The notes beneath the pieces were generated by a model. The model had not been told where the DNA came from and did no database searches. It saw nothing but the letters and a program-made list of their open reading frames with translations. From assembly GCA_964540795.1 (NCBI GenBank), contig CAZINX010000003.1, forward strand, positions 124,001 through 188,000: 64,000 bases of DNA, in the 5' to 3' direction. The translations under genes were made by a program, and so were the position numbers. The stretch comes from Dichotomicrobium sp964540795. Lineage in GTDB: Bacteria > Pseudomonadota > Alphaproteobacteria > Rhizobiales > Rhodomicrobiaceae. Positions 33,036-43,929 of this stretch are shown here, piece after piece. Within the stretch, counting starts at the first letter, position 1; each line of letters starts with the position of its first letter.

Positions 33036-34697
33036 ATGTCACGAGCGGTTATCCTCGACAAACTGAACGCCGACGATCCGGGCGGGGCCATCGCCATGCT
33101 CGACAAGGCGCTTCGCAAGACGCCGCGCGACCCGGATCTGCTTGGACTGAAGGGTATCGCGCTGGCCAACGCTGGCGAGACCGGGGACGCGCAAGCCGCG
33201 CTGACCCTGGCCCTTGCGGAACCGGCGAGCACTGCGATCCGCCTGCGCAACGCCGCGAATCTGGCGGGGCTGCTATTCGAGAGCGGCAAGCGCGAGGAGG
33301 CGGCGGAACTGCTCAGGCGCGGCTGGCGCTGGGAGGAGGCGCGCGCGCCCGAGGAGAACGAACAGCTTTGCCTCGTGGCGCTGGCGGAACTGATGCAGCA
33401 TCTGGCGCTTCACGACCAGATTGTCGCTCTGTTGTCGCCGCTGCCCCGCCTGATCGCGCCGGGCTGGCGGATACTCGATCCGCTTGTTCGCGCGATGGCG
33501 CATACCGGGGAGACGAAGGCCGCGCTGGAATTGCTGGAAGCCTGTGCGCCGGCAAATACGGTAGCGCATGAACGGCAAGCCCTTCTCGCCTATCTGCTGA
33601 GCGAGAACGGCAGAACGGCGGACGCGGCTGCGGCGCGCCGAGCTTATCTGAATAGCGTACCGCCGGTCATCCTTCCCGAACGTCCCTCGCACAGATTGAC
33701 CTTGGGCGTGGTCGATGTTCCGCCAAAATTCGCTAATTTGCGCAGGCCGTGGCCTCGCGCCTACTTCGCCATCAACTACCCGGCGCAACTGGTCAAGTTC
33801 ATGGCGGATCGTTACCGGATGGCGGCGATATTCCTCGGTGCGACCGAAGCGGCCGTGGATGAATTCAACGCGTGCAAGCCGGACGTGGTGATCAATAACG
33901 TCACAAATGCGGAACACCTGCTGACCGCGGACAATCTCGGCAAGGCGCGCGCCTTCCTCGCCGAAATTCCGCAACGCGTGATAAACCCGCCCGACGCCGC
34001 GATCCATTGCACCCGGCAAAAGAACGCGCTCAACCTTGCCGGCATCGACGGCCTCATCGTTCCCGGCGTGCGCCGTTACCGTTGCGATATGACCCAACTG
34101 GACGCGCTGGTGGATCAAATCGAGTCGGAGACAACGTATCCGATGATCGTGCGCACCGTGTATGAGCAGGAATCCCGCAACATGATCCTGGTCAACAGCC
34201 GACGCGAGCTTGCCGACGCGATCCGCAGCTTGAACAGGCCAATGATTTACGTCATCCAATACCTCGGCCAGCCGCGCGAACGCGGGTATTTCAGGCGGAT
34301 ACGAGCAAGTTTCGTCGGTGGTCAGCCTATCGTCATCAGGGCAGACTATGAATCAGGCTGGATTGTTCGCAGCCGTTTTGTCTCACACCTGCAGGTCTAT
34401 CGTGACTACCCGGACCTGCTTGAAAAAGCCAATGCGATCATCCGTGACCCGCGCGCCGAACTCGGCGCAAAGCCTTGCGCGGCGCTCGAAGCCATCGGCC
34501 GCAAGATCCCGCTGGACATCTTCGGCATGGATTTCGACGTCGACGACGAAGGCAACGTCATCTTCTTCGAGGCCAACGCGACAATGGGCATGATGACCCC
34601 CGCCCCCGAGCCATTCGCCTATCCGCCCGAGGCAACCGAGAGGCTGACGGCAGCGCTCGACCGGCTGTTTCACCGCTTTGCCGCGCCCCACAACTGA
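33036..34697 (+). CDS. TPR and ATP-grasp domain protein, substrate unknown
   Basis: A 553-residue protein. Residues 1-210 are TPR-like helical repeats (GGAIAMLDKALRKTPRDPDL near the start). Residues about 220-330 are a Rossmann-like pre-ATP-grasp domain. Residues about 330-525 are an ATP-grasp ligase domain (YPMIVRTVYEQES; IDIF-like LDIFGMDFDVDDEGNVIFFE; and EANATMGMM, carrying the Asp/Glu/Asn metal ligands about Asp499, Glu512, Asn514). ATP-grasp enzymes join carboxylates to amines or thiols; the substrate here cannot be named. The ATG at 33036 is preferred to an upstream frame that overlaps the promoter. It has its own promoter and no obvious enzyme partners. Confidence 0.75.
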   Translation: MSRAVILDKLNADDPGGAIAMLDKALRKTPRDPDLLGLKGIALANAGETGDAQAALTLALAEPASTAIRLRNAANLAGLLFESGKREEAAELLRRGWRWEEARAPEENEQLCLVALAELMQHLALHDQIVALLSPLPRLIAPGWRILDPLVRAMAHTGETKAALELLEACAPANTVAHERQALLAYLLSENGRTADAAAARRAYLNSVPPVILPERPSHRLTLGVVDVPPKFANLRRPWPRAYFAINYPAQLVKFMADRYRMAAIFLGATEAAVDEFNACKPDVVINNVTNAEHLLTADNLGKARAFLAEIPQRVINPPDAAIHCTRQKNALNLAGIDGLIVPGVRRYRCDMTQLDALVDQIESETTYPMIVRTVYEQESRNMILVNSRRELADAIRSLNRPMIYVIQYLGQPRERGYFRRIRASFVGGQPIVIRADYESGWIVRSRFVSHLQVYRDYPDLLEKANAIIRDPRAELGAKPCAALEAIGRKIPLDIFGMDFDVDDEGNVIFFEANATMGMMTPAPEPFAYPPEATERLTAALDRLFHRFAAPHN

Positions 34698-34705
34698 AAC
34701 GCGAC

Positions 34706-35518
34706 CTATCGGGCGGACGCTTCAGGAAGCAGCGCGCTCGTGCGCCCCGTCAGGTAATAAGCCAGCAGCCCGGCCCATTCCTTGGCCGCCAGGTCGACCC
34801 GGCGCAGCCCTTCGGACGCGCGCGGGAAGAAGCGCCAGATGTCGTTCCCGCCGCTGGTGCGATAATCGACCGGCCAGGGGATCACCGCGAAGTCAACGGC
34901 GCGGAAGCACCCGACCGCGCGCGGCATGTGAAACGCCGAGGTGACGAGCAGCCAGCGCTCGCCGGGCTGGGGCCGCACCAGATCGCGCGTGAAGGCCGCA
35001 TTCTCCGCCGTGTTGCGCGAGCGGTCCTCCAGTATAAGCCGCTCGGGCGCGATGCCGAGCCGCGCGAACAGCCGCTGCGCGCCCGCCGCCTCGGTCACGC
35101 CTGCAAAGAGGATTTCGCCCGATCCGCCGGAGAAGACCAGCCGCGCATCAGGGAAGCGCCTGGCCAGCGCCGCGCCTGCCGTGAGCCGCTCTCCCGCCTC
35201 GTTCAGAGCCGTCACTCCGCGCCCCTTGCTGACAAAGGTGTCCACCGACCCGCCGAGCACGATGATGCCGTCCACCTGCCCGGTGAGTTCAGGGCGCGGA
35301 AAGCGGTCCTCCAGCGGCATCATCAGCCAGTGTCCCAGCGGCGAAAACCCGGCGATCAGATAACCAAGCGCGCCAAGCGCGACCAGTCGCAGACCCCAGC
35401 GCCGCCGCCAGATCGCCAGCGCCAGCCCGCCCGCCAGCAGCAGCGCGATCAGGCTGGAGGGCTGAACGGCAAACCAGACCAGTTTGGAGACGTAAAAGAA
35501 GAGCCCGCTGCCGGTCAT
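34706..35518 (-). CDS. YdcF/ElyC-type DUF218 membrane protein
   Basis: A 269-residue protein with two N-terminal membrane helices (about residues 20-60) and a DUF218 domain (VDGIIVLGGSVDTFV near residue 80, FSGGSGEIL near 150, ERLILEDRSRNTAENA near 178). Relatives include E. coli ElyC/SanA-like proteins linked to envelope and lipid-carrier homeostasis. The catalytic activity is not established. It converges on the TPR/ATP-grasp gene with an 8-bp gap and is divergent from cysK. Family assignment is firm; the role is inference. Confidence 0.85.
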   Translation of the reverse strand: MTGSGLFFYVSKLVWFAVQPSSLIALLLAGGLALAIWRRRWGLRLVALGALGYLIAGFSPLGHWLMMPLEDRFPRPELTGQVDGIIVLGGSVDTFVSKGRGVTALNEAGERLTAGAALARRFPDARLVFSGGSGEILFAGVTEAAGAQRLFARLGIAPERLILEDRSRNTAENAAFTRDLVRPQPGERWLLVTSAFHMPRAVGCFRAVDFAVIPWPVDYRTSGGNDIWRFFPRASEGLRRVDLAAKEWAGLLAYYLTGRTSALLPEASAR

Positions 35519-35684
35519 CCGGGCGTCCCGTATGTGGAAACCGGGGCAGAGCCTAGCCGCTCACACACAGATGAGGCAAGCTGAACCCGCGCGCTCTTGC
35601 GCCCCTGCGCGGCCCTCAGTAGTCTGATTTACTCGAATATTCGGCGCGCCAGCGCACGCACCCCGCATCAAAAGGACCGCCGCT

Positions 35685-36728
35685 TTGGACCTCAAGCACA
35701 ACGCCCTGCAATGCATCGGCAACACGCCGCTCATACGGCTGACGCGCGCCAGCCAGGAAACCGGCTGCGACATCTATGGCAAGGCGGAGTTTCTCAACCC
35801 CGGCCAGTCGGTGAAGGACCGCGCGGCGCTGTTCATCATCCGTGATGCCGAACGGCGCGGGCTGTTGAAGCCGGGCGGCGTGGTCGTCGAGGGCACGGCC
35901 GGCAACACGGGCATCGGCCTGACGATGGTGGGCAACGTGCTGGGCTACCGGACCGTGATCGTGATCCCGGAAACCCAGTCGCAGGAAAAGAAGGACACGC
36001 TGCGCCTCATGGGCGCGGAGCTGGTCGAGGTGCCGGCCGTGCCTTACCGCAACCCGAACAACTATGTGAAATATTCCGCGCGCCTCGCCGAGGTGCTGAA
36101 CGAAAGCGAACCGAACGGCGCGATCTGGGCCAACCAGTTCGACAATGTCGCGAACCGCCAGGGCCATATCGAGACGACGGCCGAGGAAATCTGGGAGCAG
36201 ACCGGCGGCAAGGTCGACGGCTTCATCTGCGCGGTCGGCACGGGCGGGACGCTCGGCGGCGTGTCGATGGGCCTCAAGGCCAAGCGCGATGACATCGTGA
36301 TCGGCATTTCCGATCCGCTGGGCAGCGCGCTGTATCACTACTACGCCCACGGCGACCTGAAGGCGGAAGGTTCCTCGATCACCGAGGGCATAGGCCAGGG
36401 ACGGGTGACCGCCAACCTGGAAGGCGTGACCGTCGACCGCGCCTACCAGATTGACGATACCGAGGCGCTCAATATCGCCTACGCGCTGTTGAGCGAGGAG
36501 GGCCTGTGCATGGGCGGCTCGACCGGCGTGAACGTTGCCGGCGCGATGCATCTGGCGCGCGATCTCGGGCCGGGGCACACCATCGTGACCATCCTGTGCG
36601 ACTACGGCCAGCGCTATCAGAGCAAGATCTTCAATCCGGCCTTCCTCCGCGAGAAGGGGCTGCCGGTGCCCGGCTGGCTGGAGCGCAAGCCCATCGTGCC
36701 GGATGTCTTCGTGGACGCGGACTCATAA
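35685..36728 (+). CDS. cysK: cysteine synthase (O-acetylserine sulfhydrylase)
   Basis: A 347-residue PLP enzyme joining O-acetylserine and sulfide. The PLP lysine is in GQSVKDRAA (Lys44). The substrate loop EGTAGNTGIGL and the phosphate-binding GTGGTLGGV are intact, while STGVNVAGA is the C-terminal PLP contact. It is slightly longer than E. coli CysK at the C-terminus. The start is a TTG at 35685 with AAAGGA about nine bases upstream. Its reading frame has no ATG near that position. A 3-mercaptopyruvate sulfurtransferase gene follows after 30 bp, consistent with a sulfur amino acid operon. Confidence 0.9.
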   Translation: MDLKHNALQCIGNTPLIRLTRASQETGCDIYGKAEFLNPGQSVKDRAALFIIRDAERRGLLKPGGVVVEGTAGNTGIGLTMVGNVLGYRTVIVIPETQSQEKKDTLRLMGAELVEVPAVPYRNPNNYVKYSARLAEVLNESEPNGAIWANQFDNVANRQGHIETTAEEIWEQTGGKVDGFICAVGTGGTLGGVSMGLKAKRDDIVIGISDPLGSALYHYYAHGDLKAEGSSITEGIGQGRVTANLEGVTVDRAYQIDDTEALNIAYALLSEEGLCMGGSTGVNVAGAMHLARDLGPGHTIVTILCDYGQRYQSKIFNPAFLREKGLPVPGWLERKPIVPDVFVDADS

Positions 36729-36758
36729 CGCGCCATCAACACATATCGGGGAAACGCC

Positions 36759-37622
36759 ATGCCGCAACCGACCCGGAACTGGCTGGTCAGCACCGACTGG
36801 CTGGCCGAGCATCTGGACGCGCCGGACGTGAAGATCCTGGACGCTAGTTATACGCTTATGCCCGGCCTGCCGCTGGATGCGCATTACCAGATGGAGCATA
36901 TCCCCGGCGCGCAATTCTTCAACATTGACGAGATTGCGGACACCTCGAACCCGCTGCCGCATATGCTCCCGCCGCCGGAGAAATTCGTCTCGCGGATTCG
37001 CAAGATGGGTATCGGCGACGGCGACAAGGTGGTGGTCTATGACAACGCCGGCATGTTCAGCGCGCCGCGCGCCTGGTGGATGTTCCGCGTGATGGGGCAT
37101 GAGGATGTGGCGGTGCTGGATGGGGGGCTGCCGAAATGGAAGGCCGAGGGCCGGCCGCTGGAGAGCGACCCGCCCGCGCCGGGGCAGCCCAAGCACTTCA
37201 CCGCGCGTATGCAGGCCGAACTGGTGCGCGATCTGGACGACATGAAGCGCATCGCGGAAAATGGCGGCGCGCAGATCGTCGATGCCCGCTCGCCGGAGCG
37301 CTTCCACGCCATTGCGCCGGAGCCGCGTCCGACGGGGCGCGCTGGGCACATCCCCGGATCGCGGAATCTGTATTACGGGGAGATGTTCAACCCGGACGGC
37401 ACGTTGCGCTCGCCAGAGGAAATCCAGCAGCTGTTTCGGATCGCGCAGGTCGACCTGAACAAGCCGATCGTGACAACCTGCGGATCAGGGGTGACCGCGT
37501 GCATCCTCGCGCTGGGCCTCGCAACGGCGGGATATGAGCGCGCCGCGGTCTACGACGGCTCCTGGACGGAATGGAGCGAAGCGCCCGACACGCCCGTGGC
37601 GACCCGCGAAGAGTCGTCCTGA
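36759..37622 (+). CDS. sseA: 3-mercaptopyruvate sulfurtransferase
   Basis: A 287-residue two-domain rhodanese-family enzyme. The catalytic loop CGSGVTA (Cys241) is the form specific to 3-mercaptopyruvate sulfurtransferases rather than thiosulfate rhodaneses. The N-terminal inactive rhodanese domain (WLAEHLDAPDVKILDASY) and a linker precede it. Both domains are complete. GGGGAAACGCC precedes the ATG. It follows cysK by 30 bp and would act on cysteine-derived mercaptopyruvate, giving sulfane sulfur. Confidence 0.93.
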   Translation: MPQPTRNWLVSTDWLAEHLDAPDVKILDASYTLMPGLPLDAHYQMEHIPGAQFFNIDEIADTSNPLPHMLPPPEKFVSRIRKMGIGDGDKVVVYDNAGMFSAPRAWWMFRVMGHEDVAVLDGGLPKWKAEGRPLESDPPAPGQPKHFTARMQAELVRDLDDMKRIAENGGAQIVDARSPERFHAIAPEPRPTGRAGHIPGSRNLYYGEMFNPDGTLRSPEEIQQLFRIAQVDLNKPIVTTCGSGVTACILALGLATAGYERAAVYDGSWTEWSEAPDTPVATREESS

Positions 37623-37631
37623 GCAGCCGCT

Positions 37632-37835
37632 CTAGGCCAGCGGCAGTTCGAGCTGCTGCGGCGCATCCGTCGCTGCCGTCCGCACCGCGGGCTGCTGCGC
37701 GCGGCGTCGATACGCCGCCGCGCCCTGCACTGCTTCCGCCTCACGTAACTGGCCGACCGTCTGTTCCCGCGCTTCGGCGGCCTGACGCAACACGCGACTT
37801 GCGAGCGCGCCCAACGCATTCCACTGCTGCTCCAC
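37632..37835 (-). CDS. small hypothetical protein
   Basis: A 67-residue soluble protein, rich in Ala, Gln and Arg and probably alpha-helical (a likely coiled coil over residues 5-45). No family is recognised. It starts with GTG at 37835, with GGAG about seven bases upstream, and ends nine bases from the convergent sseA stop. The ribosome binding site is the main evidence. Frames of this size arise easily at high GC, so the call is moderate. Confidence 0.45.
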   Translation of the reverse strand: MEQQWNALGALASRVLRQAAEAREQTVGQLREAEAVQGAAAYRRRAQQPAVRTAATDAPQQLELPLA

Positions 37836-37936
37836 GACTCACTCCAGCTTACGCATGTTACCCTTACATCACGGCACAAGCGTAAGCTGGGTATAAACTA
37901 TGGTTTTTTCGAGATGGTGTTGCTGAATGACACAGA

Positions 37937-38458
37937 TCAGGCCGCCGCGAGATGCCGCCGCGCGAAACGCTGCAGCCCCAGCCCGGCGAGCCCGGCCAGC
38001 GCCAGCGAGATGACCGCGTTCCAGCCGGCAAAGGACAGACCGAGTAAGCGGAAGGCCGGTTCGTCGCAGCGCACGGTCTGGCCGTTACGCAGGCTCTCGA
38101 TCAGCGCGTTCGCGTCGGTGGAGACCTGCACGCCGCCGGAGCAGCCCGCCGGTCCGGCCCACCAGCCCCATTCGACACCTGCATGATGCACGCCAAGGCC
38201 GGTGTTGAGCAGGAAAGCCACGCCCGCCACGGCCAGCGCGCCCGCGGCCACTGCTGGCCGGCTCCGCAGGACAAGGACGGCGACAAGGGCCGCGGGAATG
38301 CCGAGGTAATACGCCCAGCGCTGGCGATAGCACAGCTCGCAAGGCACATAGCCGCCGATATGCTCATAGGCCAGCGCCGCGAGGATCGTCGCAACTGACA
38401 GCGCGAGCACGCCCAGCGCCGCTTCCCGCATTCCGATCCGCTCAATGATGTCCTGCAT
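37937..38458 (-). CDS. dsbB: disulfide bond formation protein B
   Basis: A 173-residue inner-membrane protein with four helices. The first periplasmic cysteine pair is CELC (Cys40, Cys43) followed by the quinone-contacting YRQRW. The second periplasmic loop provides GCSGG and a later VRCDEP pair. DsbB reoxidises DsbA and hands electrons to quinones. The starting MQDIIERIGM is plausible; a DedA-like gene lies 18 bp upstream on the same strand. No dsbA is in the window. Confidence 0.9.
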   Translation of the reverse strand: MQDIIERIGMREAALGVLALSVATILAALAYEHIGGYVPCELCYRQRWAYYLGIPAALVAVLVLRSRPAVAAGALAVAGVAFLLNTGLGVHHAGVEWGWWAGPAGCSGGVQVSTDANALIESLRNGQTVRCDEPAFRLLGLSFAGWNAVISLALAGLAGLGLQRFARRHLAAA

Positions 38459-38476
38459 GTCAGCCTCCGCGCCGCC

Positions 38477-39055
38477 TCAAATGTATCTGAGCGCAAGGAA
38501 GCCGCCGAACAAGGCCACGAAGAAGGCGAAGGTCACGAGGCCAAGCCGGCGCTCTATAAAGCTGCGGATCGGCGGACCGAACCAGTAAAGCAGCGCGGCG
38601 ACGAGATAGAACCGGAACCCGCGCGCCACAAGGCTGGCGAGCATGAAGACCACGAAGTTCAACCCCGTGACGCCTGAGGCAATCGTGATCACCTTGTAGG
38701 GAAATGGCGTAATCCCCGCGAAGAGAACAATCCAAGCGCCATAGGCGTTGTAGCCGGTGGCGAACTCGTCGAACTTGTCCGTCTTCCCGTAGAACTCCAG
38801 GATCGGCTGGCCCACCAGCTCGAACAGAAAGTAGCCGATGGCGTATCCAGCCGCGCCGCCCGCGACCGAGCTGAGGGTCGTCATCGCCGCGTAGAACCAC
38901 GCCTTGGCGCGCTTGGCCAGCACCATCGGCACCAGCATCACGTCGGGCGGGATCGGGAATACCGAGCTTTCGACGAAGCTGACAAGCATCAGCCACCACA
39001 CGGCAAGCCGGTGCGCGGCGAGGGCCATCACGCGATCGTAAAGGGCTCTGAGCAT
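38477..39055 (-). CDS. DedA/YqaA-family membrane protein
   Basis: A 192-residue protein of the SNARE-associated/DedA (VTT) superfamily, YqaA type. The hallmark SFVESSVFPIPPDVML is near residue 25, and PFPYKVITIASG near residue 120 is the re-entrant loop region. About four membrane segments are seen. Members are thought to act in lipid-carrier or lipid scrambling and envelope homeostasis. It lies 18 bp upstream of dsbB on the same strand, probably co-transcribed. Confidence 0.88.
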   Translation of the reverse strand: MLRALYDRVMALAAHRLAVWWLMLVSFVESSVFPIPPDVMLVPMVLAKRAKAWFYAAMTTLSSVAGGAAGYAIGYFLFELVGQPILEFYGKTDKFDEFATGYNAYGAWIVLFAGITPFPYKVITIASGVTGLNFVVFMLASLVARGFRFYLVAALLYWFGPPIRSFIERRLGLVTFAFFVALFGGFLALRYI

Positions 39056-39211
39056 AACGCTGTGCTTTATAGGGAGACGCCAGGTTTGTCCATCAAACCC
39101 GCGCGCTGCCGGGCATTTTCCATTCGTGGCTGCGGCGTTGCTGGCCTCTTATGTTGACGGTAAAAAGGCGTTGTTTATGATCGGCGGGACTGTCGGAGAC
39201 GTGTTTCTGCG

Positions 39212-39298
39212 GCCCCAGTGGCGGAATCGGTAGACGCGACAGACTCAAAATCTGTTGCCCGCAAGGGCGTGCCTGTTCGAGTCAGGCCTGGGGCACCA
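39212..39298 (+). tRNA. tRNA-Leu (anticodon CAA)
   Basis: An 87-base class II tRNA with a long variable arm and encoded CCA. The acceptor stem is GCCCCAG/CTGGGGC. The anticodon stem ACAGA/TCTGT encloses CTCAAAA, giving anticodon CAA. The variable arm is TGCCCGCAAGGGCG and the T-arm includes GTTCGAGTC. Confidence 0.95.
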
Positions 39299-39310
39299 AC
39301 CAGCGCGGCG

Positions 39311-39631
39311 TCACGCCGCACCCTTCCAGTTCAGCGGCTTGACGTCGACCCTGCCCATTTGCTCGGCGTGCCAAATATCATGCTGCGCCTGCAGCGCCAG
39401 CCAGACACGCGGACCGTCTCCCAACGCCTTGCCTAGCCGTAGCGCCAGGTCGAGCGTGACTGGCTGCTCCTCGTTCAGCAGCTTGTAGAGCGTATTGCGG
39501 CTGATCCCGAGATGCGCCGCGAACGCCGCCTTGCTCATCCCCAAAGCAGGCAGCACATCTTCGCGCAACACCTCACCCGGATGCGCCGGAGCGAAAGAGG
39601 GGCCACCGGAAATCGTCTCTTCAGTCTCCAT
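39311..39631 (-). CDS. higA: HigA-family antitoxin (XRE helix-turn-helix)
   Basis: A 106-residue helix-turn-helix antitoxin. The HigA pattern is clear: FAPAHPGEVLREDVLPALGM, then AHLGISRNTLYKLLNEE forming the recognition helix, then LRLGKALGDGPRVWLALQAQHD. The ATG at 39631 overlaps the end of the toxin frame (ATGGAGACTGA), so translation is coupled. HigA neutralises HigB and represses the shared promoter. It is intact although the toxin frame is broken. It ends 13 bp from the tRNA-Leu 3' end on the opposite strand. Confidence 0.9.
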   Translation of the reverse strand: METEETISGGPSFAPAHPGEVLREDVLPALGMSKAAFAAHLGISRNTLYKLLNEEQPVTLDLALRLGKALGDGPRVWLALQAQHDIWHAEQMGRVDVKPLNWKGAA

Positions 39632-39906
39632 GATAATCCTCCTGTAGGACGCGAACGACGTGCTGACCATTCCACTCAAACACAATCCGCCAGTTGGCTC
39701 GGACGGTCACGGCGTACTGTCCCGCACGATCATGCTTGAGAGGATGGAAAAGGTAGCCCGGCAGAACAATTTCTGCCCGGATCGCAAATGACGTTCAACC
39801 TTTCCAGAATACGCTTGATCTTCGGCAGCGATTTCGGGTCGATCCCTTTCGCAGACCCGCGCTCCCAAAACCGCTTCAGCGCTCCATCCGCGAAGCTCCT
39901 GATCAT
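39621..39906 (-). pseudogene. higB: HigB-type toxin disrupted by a one-base insertion
   Basis: The first frame (MIRSFADGALKRFWERGSAKG to LNVICDPG) is typical HigB/RelE. It then shifts near 39774. One base later the correct family sequence resumes: EIVLPGYLFHPLKHDRAG, VTVRANWRIVFEW and VLQEDYHGD, ending at 39621 and overlapping higA. The total is 286 bp, one base over 95 codons, so a single extra A explains the break. As read, the toxin ends after 58 residues (stop at 39730), losing the C-terminal RNase half. A sequencing or assembly error cannot be excluded. Confidence 0.8.
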
Positions 39907-39916
39907 TGGCAATGAC

Positions 39917-39935
39917 TGTCACTTAGAAAGTGACA
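39917..39935. promoter_or_regulatory. operator palindrome of the higBA locus
   Basis: TGTCACTTAGAAAGTGACA is a perfect 8-bp inverted repeat with a 3-base centre, ending 11 bp before the higB start codon. It is followed immediately by the self-complementary TGACATGTCA (39931-39940). This is where a HigA dimer would bind for autoregulation. Confidence 0.65.
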
Positions 39936-40148
39936 TGTCAATCCAACGGTGACACTCAAGGCGAACCGCATCGCCTCATAAATCCAGAGCTTGCCCAATC
40001 TGCACGGAAGCGGCTAAACATCGACGCAATTCACAAAGCTTCTGTACCGGATTGAACCATTTTCGATTTTGGTCAAGGTTTTCAGCGTAGTCTGGGGCAA
40101 TCGACCTTGGCGTGCGACGAACCAGCAGCGTAACGGGGTAATACGGTG

Positions 40149-41102
40149 ATGCGTCTGTGGGCACTTGTCTGCGCTATACTGGCGATCCTGATTGCCGGCA
40201 TGACATCCGGGGCACGCGCCGCGCCCGCGCTGGTGATCGACGCGGAGACAGGCCTGGTGCTCTACGCCGAGGACATTGACCGGCGCTGGCACCCCGCCTC
40301 GTTGACCAAGCTCATGACCGCCTATCTCGCTTTCGAGGCGATGCGCGACGGCAAGCTGTCGATGGAGGACAAGCTGATCGTATCGGAGCGCGCCCATGCC
40401 GAGCCGCCAAGCAAGATCGGCGCGCCCGTCGGCGCGGAAATGAGCATCCCCACCGCCCTGCGCGCGCTCATTATCAAGTCGGCCAACGATGTCTCGGTGA
40501 TGTTCGCGGAGAAGATCGCCGGCAGCGTCGAAGCCTTCGCTGAAAAGATGAACGCGACGGCCAGGCGTCTCGGCATGACGCGCACGCGCTTCGTCAACCC
40601 GCACGGTCTGCCCGACGCGCGGCAAATCTCCACCGCCCGCGACATGGCGATCCTCGCGCGCACGCTGCTGCGCGAATTCCCGGAATACGCCTATTTCTAT
40701 TCGGAGCGGTCCTTCAGCATTGGCAACGCCTACATGCGCTCGCACAACGCGCTGCTACGGGTCTACGAAGGCGCGGATGGCATGAAGACCGGCTTTATTT
40801 GCGATTCCGGCTTCAATGTGGTGGCGAGCGCGACGCGCGGCGAGCGCCGGCTCATCGCGGTTGTCATGGGCGCGTACAACAGCCGCGCGCGCACCGCGCG
40901 GGCGAGAGCGCTGCTCGATCACGGCTTCGAGGTCTATGACTGGAAGCAGGTGTTTTCGCCGCGGCTGGAGCACTATGGCTACGGCGGCGGGATGGATGCG
41001 CCCGCGCCGAAACTGCGTCCGCTTGTTTGCGGCGCCCGCGCGGCGGCGCTTCGCAAGCGCGAGGAGCGCCGGGAACGCACCGCCGTCGCCACGATCGACT
41101 AA
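40149..41102 (+). CDS. D-alanyl-D-alanine carboxypeptidase (PBP5/6-like)
   Basis: A 317-residue penicillin-binding protein that trims pentapeptide stems in the periplasm. A signal peptide (residues about 1-25, ending ARA) precedes the three active-site motifs: SLTK (Ser51, Lys54), SAN in IIKSANDVS, and KTG in GMKTGFICDSG. The C-terminal beta-domain of PBP5 is mostly absent. A basic tail (RKREERRERT) ends the protein. GTG at 40146 and ATG at 40149 are adjacent; ATG is chosen. metH converges on it with a 3-bp gap. Confidence 0.92.
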   Translation: MRLWALVCAILAILIAGMTSGARAAPALVIDAETGLVLYAEDIDRRWHPASLTKLMTAYLAFEAMRDGKLSMEDKLIVSERAHAEPPSKIGAPVGAEMSIPTALRALIIKSANDVSVMFAEKIAGSVEAFAEKMNATARRLGMTRTRFVNPHGLPDARQISTARDMAILARTLLREFPEYAYFYSERSFSIGNAYMRSHNALLRVYEGADGMKTGFICDSGFNVVASATRGERRLIAVVMGAYNSRARTARARALLDHGFEVYDWKQVFSPRLEHYGYGGGMDAPAPKLRPLVCGARAAALRKREERRERTAVATID

Positions 41103-41105
41103 CCG

Positions 41106-43781
<2,676 letters not shown>

Positions 43782-43929
43782 TGGCTTCTCCCTCGGTTGA
43801 ATTGTGCGGGCAGGCGCTGCCGCGCGCAGCGACGCCATGCGCCGCACGTACAAGGGCCGCGAGCGCAATGGACGGGGCGGGGCAATCGGCCAAAACCTGG
43901 AATGCCGCGGGCCGCCGCCGGGATACGCG

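Noticed and set aside
39212..40148. Genomic-island insertion at tRNA-Leu
   Set aside because: The tRNA 3' end is followed by a toxin-antitoxin locus, but no repeat of the tRNA 3' end and no integrase were found in the window.
43782..43929. Possible SAM, SAH or cobalamin riboswitch upstream of metH
   Set aside because: The 148-bp gap contains no recognisable riboswitch core and no terminator or sequestering hairpin.
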